Source: Abelmoschus esculentus (Eukaryota > Streptophyta > Magnoliopsida > Malvales > Malvaceae). From it: a stretch of DNA of 64,000 nt. The DNA lies in NCBI GenBank assembly GCA_035048815.1, contig JAUCBN010000035.1, positions 16,256,501 to 16,320,500 of the forward strand, given 5' to 3'. This document shows, one piece after another, positions 59,296-64,000 of this stretch (its first letter is position 1; each line of letters opens with the position of its first letter). Made by a program: the position numbers and the translations under genes. The notes beneath the pieces were generated by a model. It saw nothing but the letters and a program-made list of their open reading frames with translations, made no database searches and was not told where the DNA came from.

Positions 59296-59820
59296 AGGGG
59301 TGGGTAAAAAAATCTGATCCGACCTATTCGATCTGATTATTTATTGATCTGATTTAAAATTTTGGATATTCGATCTGAATTTTATTTTTTGAATATTCAA
59401 AAATTTTAGATTGGATACAGATAAGTATTTTACATTCGGATTGGATATTCGATTATCCGATATCCGAAAGTTTTAATTTTTTTATACATATAAATATTGT
59501 TATATTTAATATTTTTATTTATTATACATGAAAAAATAAATTTTCATGGATAAAAATATTGTTATATTCAATAATTTGTTGATTATTATATTCGAAAACT
59601 AAAATTTTCATGAATAAGATCGCCAAATTAAAAAAAATACTTAAATTAAGTCATAAATTCGGATATTCAAATATTTGAAAATACAATCGAAATTTTAGAT
59701 ATCCTAAAAATCAGATGTTTAATTTTTTCGGATCGAATACAGATCTCTAAAATGTTGTTCCAAAAATTTCAAATACCCCAAATTTTAGATCGGATCGGAT
59801 ATCTAAAATGCACACCCCTA
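59296..59820. repeat. Word-rich element with AGGGGTGGG...CACACCCCTA ends (ggatatccgat words)
   Basis: The ends aggggtgggt and gcacacccct are inverted. The interior is made of ggatattcgatt, atatccgatat and agatcggatcggat variants. Non-coding. Confidence 0.6.
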
Positions 59821-59829
59821 GAAGGTGTG

Positions 59830-61060
59830 GCAGGACAATAGAGATTTTTTTTTAAACTGTGTGATCTTATATATTTAGAGTGAACAAAATTTAATTTGGT
59901 TAAAAAATAATTTTTTAACATGATTATAATAAATTTGATTTAACTTAATTAAAATTTTTTACTTTTTAATTGACTCAAATAAATTTAAAATAAATTTTGA
60001 ATATAAAACAGGACTCGTAAGTTCAAATAATTTTAATTTTTTATTAATTAGTTGATAATTTTTGAGTCCAAGTAAAGTCTTTCGATATGTATGATTTCTT
60101 ATCTTTGATTCTTCTTTCATTATTAAAGAATTGGAAATATATGTTCATTTGTCATTTGGGATAACGATATAAGTTGAATATAGTTTGATTCGAAGAAAAA
60201 AAATCTAAATCTAATAAAAAAAGTTTGAATTCGAGAAAAAGATCGCAATCCAAATAAAAGATGGATCAAATATAAATACTGCTATGATTTGATCTGATTT
60301 CGATCTAAATTTATATTCAATATGAGTCCGATCAATATATAAATCAGGATAAAACATCAAAATTCCTTAGACTTAAAAATATACATATATATTAAAATAC
60401 TAATTAAGTTTATGTACAATTAGTATTTTTAGACTATTAATAAATTTTATAATTTTATTTATATTTTTCTTTTATTTTGTAGACTTTTGTCGAACTTTAG
60501 TGAAACAATAGAAGCTTGATGGTTAGAATTTTTCCTATGTCAAATTTTGATGGTTTAACATTTTAATTATATTTTTATTTATTTCATTAGATTTTAATAT
60601 TTATTAGATATTTTATAATTATGATTTAAAAATAATTATGTTAGTAGATTAGTAACATAATAATAGTTTATGTATGGGTAATTTATTTATTGTTGAGTTT
60701 TTTAGTTGAAGTTTGGTTTGTTACTTTAATTTGTTTTATATTAGATTTAATATTTGTTGAAATTTGTTTATACTATTAATTTAAATATATTTGTTTAATG
60801 AAAATTATTTTTATTTAAAGATATTTGTTTGAGTTACTATTTAAAAAAATAATTAAATTTGAACTTTCGGATTTGAATTTTAGATATTTTATTCAATCGT
60901 CTTGGATTAATGTAATCAGACTTGAATTTATGTAGAAGTTCGATTATTAATTGGATTGGACTTAAATTTTATAAAGTCTGATCCAAGTTCGACCCATTGT
61001 CATCCCTATCTCGATCACAACACAATACTTATGTAACTCCAGAGGAAGAAAGAGTATGCT
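59830..61060. other. AT-rich sequence with a decayed aatccaaatcc-type element
   Basis: 60175-61010 contains atctaaatctaat, cgatctaaatttatattc and, near its end, gacccattgtcatccctat. It resembles the 34716-35575 element in words and right end. No gene. Confidence 0.35.
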
Positions 61061-61064
61061 TCAA

Positions 61065-61258
61065 CCAGTGGCGGATTCAAAAAATTATTTGAGGGTAGAC
61101 ACATAAAATTTTAAAATCTCAGGGTAAGCACAAACCTTAAATATTATAAAAAATTAAAGATTAATTCATAAAAATTATAAAAATTAAGAGTAAACATGTA
61201 AAGTTTAAAAAAATTAGGGTGAGCACAACCCCTATCCCTAAAATCGATCCATCACTGG
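61065..61258. mobile_element. Small MITE-like element (ccagtggcggattc ends)
   Basis: Left end ccagtggcggattc and right end gatccatcactgg are imperfect inverted repeats about 195 bases apart. Interior words (ataaaattttaaaatct, gcacaaaccttaaat) recur at 26040-26110. Confidence 0.45.
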
Positions 61259-61929
61259 ACATTGGTTCCAGTTGACTCTAAAACCTATGACTTAAAAAAA
61301 ATAAGAGAATAAAAATAAACAACTTGACTAACAAGTCAAATATGCTTGATCGACATCAATTAAATTTTAATTCGATTGATAAATTCTTATTTTATAATTT
61401 AAATATAAGTTTTGATGCAATTAAACATGTATTATTCTCTAATTTAAGAATTTAAAGATCTACCTAGTTTAGTAATTATTGTCTAAAAGGTATCTTGTGG
61501 GTCCAGTGTCGTATCCGGAATTTTTGCCCATTAGTCATCTGCGAATTAAATTGGGTCTAAAGCCTGTGGGAGCCTTTTGCCTAATTAGGTTTTGCAACAA
61601 ACTTTCCAAACCATGCAGGAATCAAGAAGGTTAGATTCAACATTTGATAGTATACATAACATTAGTGTCTTATTATATTCGAAATCGAGTTAAAATATTT
61701 TTTAATAATCTAAAAGTGATTATAAAATAATATATATTCATAGATAATTTTAACTTTTTAATATTAATACACAAATCTTACAGACAAAGCGATTCAACTT
61801 GAGTCTCTTATAATGAACATCATTCGTTTTTTTCCGAGACGACTTGTTGAGTTATTAAGTCTGGATATCTAAATAAAAGTAAATGGCACCAACGTCATCT
61901 TATTTATTTGATTTATGCTTATAAATTTC

Positions 61930-62092
61930 AAGTATATATTGATGGTCGGTTGGTCATAGCTGTTCGTTTGCTTGTATCCCTTTCTCTTGAGTCTTGGGTT
62001 TAAGACCTAGCAATGGCCTCCCTTCGCCAAGAGCTTCCCTCTTCTCCTTTAGGTAAAACTAGAAGTAGTCTTTATCAAAAAAAAAAAAAGAA
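61930..62092 (+). mobile_element. SINE with B-box and poly-A tail
   Basis: A tRNA-like head (gttggtcatagctgttcg), a good B-box (ggtttaagacc, 61997-62007), a T/C-rich body and a tail tttatc followed by 13 A's (ending near 62090) make up a complete small SINE of about 160 bases. It differs from the other SINE-like family in this window. Confidence 0.55.
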
Positions 62093-62164
62093 TTTTAGGT
62101 GTAGTTTTTCCTTAACGTGGTCTTATAGTATTATTTGTTCAGTTTTAACCATTTTATAAAACTC

Positions 62165-62332
62165 GAAAAATTATATTATGAGTCATTCCTACTACGTTAT
62201 TCATGAGACCAATAAATCAAATACATTCATTTGGTAAAAGTATAAAAAAAATTAGTAAAATGAATATATTTGATTGGTTAATCTCATGAAAAACGTGATA
62301 AAAATAATTTATAATATAATTTCTTGTTTGAA
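62165..62332. mobile_element. Fold-back MITE, about 168 bp
   Basis: Left end gaaaaattatattatgagtc and right end (aattataatataatttctt region) pair in reverse complement. The arms share gagaccaataaatcaaatac against tatttgattggttaatctc. It is related in design to the 51085 element. Confidence 0.6.
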
Positions 62333-62399
62333 AGAGTTAAAACATATTTGTACTAAAATTGGTATGATCGAATCTTAGCGATTCAAATTAATTTTAGTA

Positions 62400-63557
62400 G
62401 TTTGTTTGCATACCATAAAATGTTTTTGTTAAACTAAATTTGATTTTGATATAACAATTATTTATAAGGATTATCTTGTAATAAATTTTTAAGTATTTAA
62501 GTTAAATATTTGTTTTTAGGTCAAACCAAGAACCTTGAAATAAAATTCTAAGTGTTTTTCATACGAGGGTATCGATACCCCAAGAACAAGTATCGATACA
62601 CCTGAGTTTTTAAAGCCTTGTTCTTGAGATCAAGAACAAGTATCGAAACAAGGTTTGATACCTTTTCATCACTGCCAACACTTGTTTCGAACCAGGTATC
62701 GAAACCTCTTTGTATATTTCAATTAATTTTAAATATATTTAAAATTATGACTCCAAGTATTGATACTGGTATCGATACACCCCTTAAACCCCAACGGCTA
62801 TTTTAGCATTAAATGAGTCGACCATTGGTGGGAGTTAATTTTTGAATGGTGGTTAACCTGTACCGAAACATGGTTCGATACCCAACGTCACAGTTTCATA
62901 AAGGTATCGAAGTATGTATCGATACCCCCTCTATTAAATGCACAACGACTCTTTCTACTTTGGTCTGTTTCGAAACAGGTAGCCCGTGTTTCGATACCAC
63001 CTACTGCAGAGTGCATTTATGAATGGTAGATGAAGTCTCAACGGCCTTATTTATATTCCCAACAACTACAACGGTTAGAAATCAATGAGAAGGTATAAAA
63101 TGAAGCATTTTCAACAGCATTAGGGACTATTGAACCTCAAGCAACATCCAAGCAATCAAATCCAATTCAAAGCATTTCATTGCCAATCCTAGCCTCCCAA
63201 CTTTTGTACTTCAATTTGATCATTTATAATCTGAGTTTGGGGAGAGTTTGTTTGTATTTTGGCCAACATTTGTCTTGTGAGAGATCATTCTTTTGCCTTT
63301 ATTTTCTTCATTTCATCTTGTGAGGTCGAATTGTAACGGTTATCCCTTGAACTGAGAAAAAGGTCGAATTCAATTAGTGAATTGGTTTCAAAATCCTTAG
63401 TGAGAGCTAAGGTAGTGGATGTAGAGCTTGTTCCGAAGCTTGAACCATTATAAATCGTTTATCCTTTAATTTCATATTTTTACCGAAAATTTCTCAACCA
63501 AATTTTTAATTGCCAATTCACCCCTCTTGGCCATACTCAAGATCGATCAACTTAACA
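62400..63557 (+). mobile_element. Probable 5' LTR of a Copia-type retrotransposon (left edge uncertain)
   Basis: A plant LTR is placed by its right edge, ...cttaaca at 63557, directly before a primer-binding site, and by a TATA box (ggtataaaatg, TATAAAA at 63094-63100) that would start the transcript. The left edge could not be fixed because the 3' LTR lies beyond the window. Its upstream part holds at least ten copies of a tatcgatac/tttcgaaac-type motif (see finding). Confidence 0.55.
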
Positions 63558-63559
63558 AT

Positions 63560-63571
63560 TGGTATCAGAGC
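63560..63571 (+). other. Retrotransposon primer-binding site (initiator Met tRNA)
   Basis: tggtatcagagc at 63560-63571 is complementary to the 3' end of plant initiator methionine tRNA, the usual minus-strand primer of Copia elements. It lies two bases after the likely LTR end. Confidence 0.8.
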
Positions 63572-63644
63572 CTAATCTTTGAAGAGATTCACATCTACCA
63601 AAGAAGATCCAAGGCGTGTTGATCACATCCACAAATCAAATACA

Positions 63645-64000
63645 ATGGCCTCCACCCCCGATTCATGGAACGAGTGACATTCTATCACCAAGTCACCCTT
63701 CTTCAATGGGGACAACTATCCCTATTGGAAGAATAGGATGAGGCTATTTATCAACTCCAATGATTATGTCCTTTGGGATATAATCGAAGATGGACCCTCA
63801 ATTCCTATGAAGCAAGAAGGAGATCGGCAAGTGCCTAAGAAGAAGAACAAGATGACTGATAAAGAGAGAATAAGGATGTCCACAAACGACAAAGCTCTTC
63901 ACATCCTATTTTGTGCACTTGGTCTCAATATCTACTCAAAGATGTCTTTATGCACAAGTGCCAAAGAAGTGTGAGACTCCTTAGAGACAACCTATGAGGG
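63645..64000 (+). pseudogene. Copia-type gag start (decayed), continues past window end
   Basis: From ATG 63645 the frame reads MASTPDSWNE, an in-frame TGA (63675-63677), then FFNGDNYPYWKNRMRLFINS, the gag DUF4219/UBN2-type region of plant Copia elements. It continues through WDIIEDGPSIP, a basic stretch and NDKALHILFCALG to AKEV, a second TGA (63972-63974) where the family has Trp, and DSLETTYEG at the window edge. Gag packages the element's RNA into virus-like particles. With two nonsense codons in the first 110 residues this copy is unlikely to be autonomous. The remaining gag-pol and 3' LTR are outside the window. Confidence 0.7.

Noticed and set aside
1..64000. Search for CRISPR arrays, operons, rRNA genes or a biosynthetic cluster
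   Set aside because: The genes are spliced eukaryotic loci with unrelated functions, and the repeats are transposon-like, not regularly spaced.

Overview
This window is nuclear DNA of a flowering plant. The genes have GT-AG introns, plant-only proteins (PDAT1, BREVIS RADIX, BIG GRAIN 1, EARLY FLOWERING 4-like, PsbX) and long AT-rich intergenic stretches filled with MITE-like elements, SINE-like sequences and one LTR retrotransposon. The proteins look eudicot; a Malvaceae (cotton-like) source is plausible but is an inference. There are no bacterial operons, CRISPR arrays or rRNA genes.

Layout. 1-2.6 kb: a threonine synthase gene scrap among repeats. 2.65-4.5 kb (+): a decayed PLASTID MOVEMENT IMPAIRED1-RELATED gene. 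4.8-8.1 kb (-): a broken ankyrin/PGG membrane protein gene split by a fold-back transposon. 10.2-13.2 kb (-): an intact seven-exon WAV2-like alpha/beta hydrolase gene. 16.3-20.6 kb (-): PDAT1, a six-exon triacylglycerol-synthesis gene with a one-base frameshift in exon 5. 20.7-28.4 kb: repeats, including a block present three times in tandem. 28.5-32.8 kb (+): a BREVIS RADIX-family gene with a nonsense codon just before its second BRX domain and one GC-AG intron. 33-39 kb: repeats. 39.1-40.2 kb (+): an intact single-exon BIG GRAIN 1-like gene. 44.4-47.6 kb (+): intact VPS2.1 (ESCRT-III) followed by intact PSBX, a pair that is also adjacent in Arabidopsis. 52.1-53.1 kb (-): intact ELF4-like. 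53-62.3 kb: repeats. 62.4 kb to the end: the 5' LTR, primer-binding site and decayed gag start of a Copia-type retrotransposon that runs off the window.

How the genes work together. These are independent single-gene loci, as expected in a plant, not a pathway cluster. VPS2.1-PSBX looks like conserved ancestral order, not functional linkage. The most notable pattern is that five protein-coding loci in the first 33 kb are damaged while the genes downstream are clean. Several lesions are one-base losses in short homopolymers, so base-calling error must be weighed against real decay of duplicated genes. I did not find a convincing novel biological system. The best leads are the lesions in PDAT1 and BRX and a group of word-rich elements that share GGGGTG-like ends.
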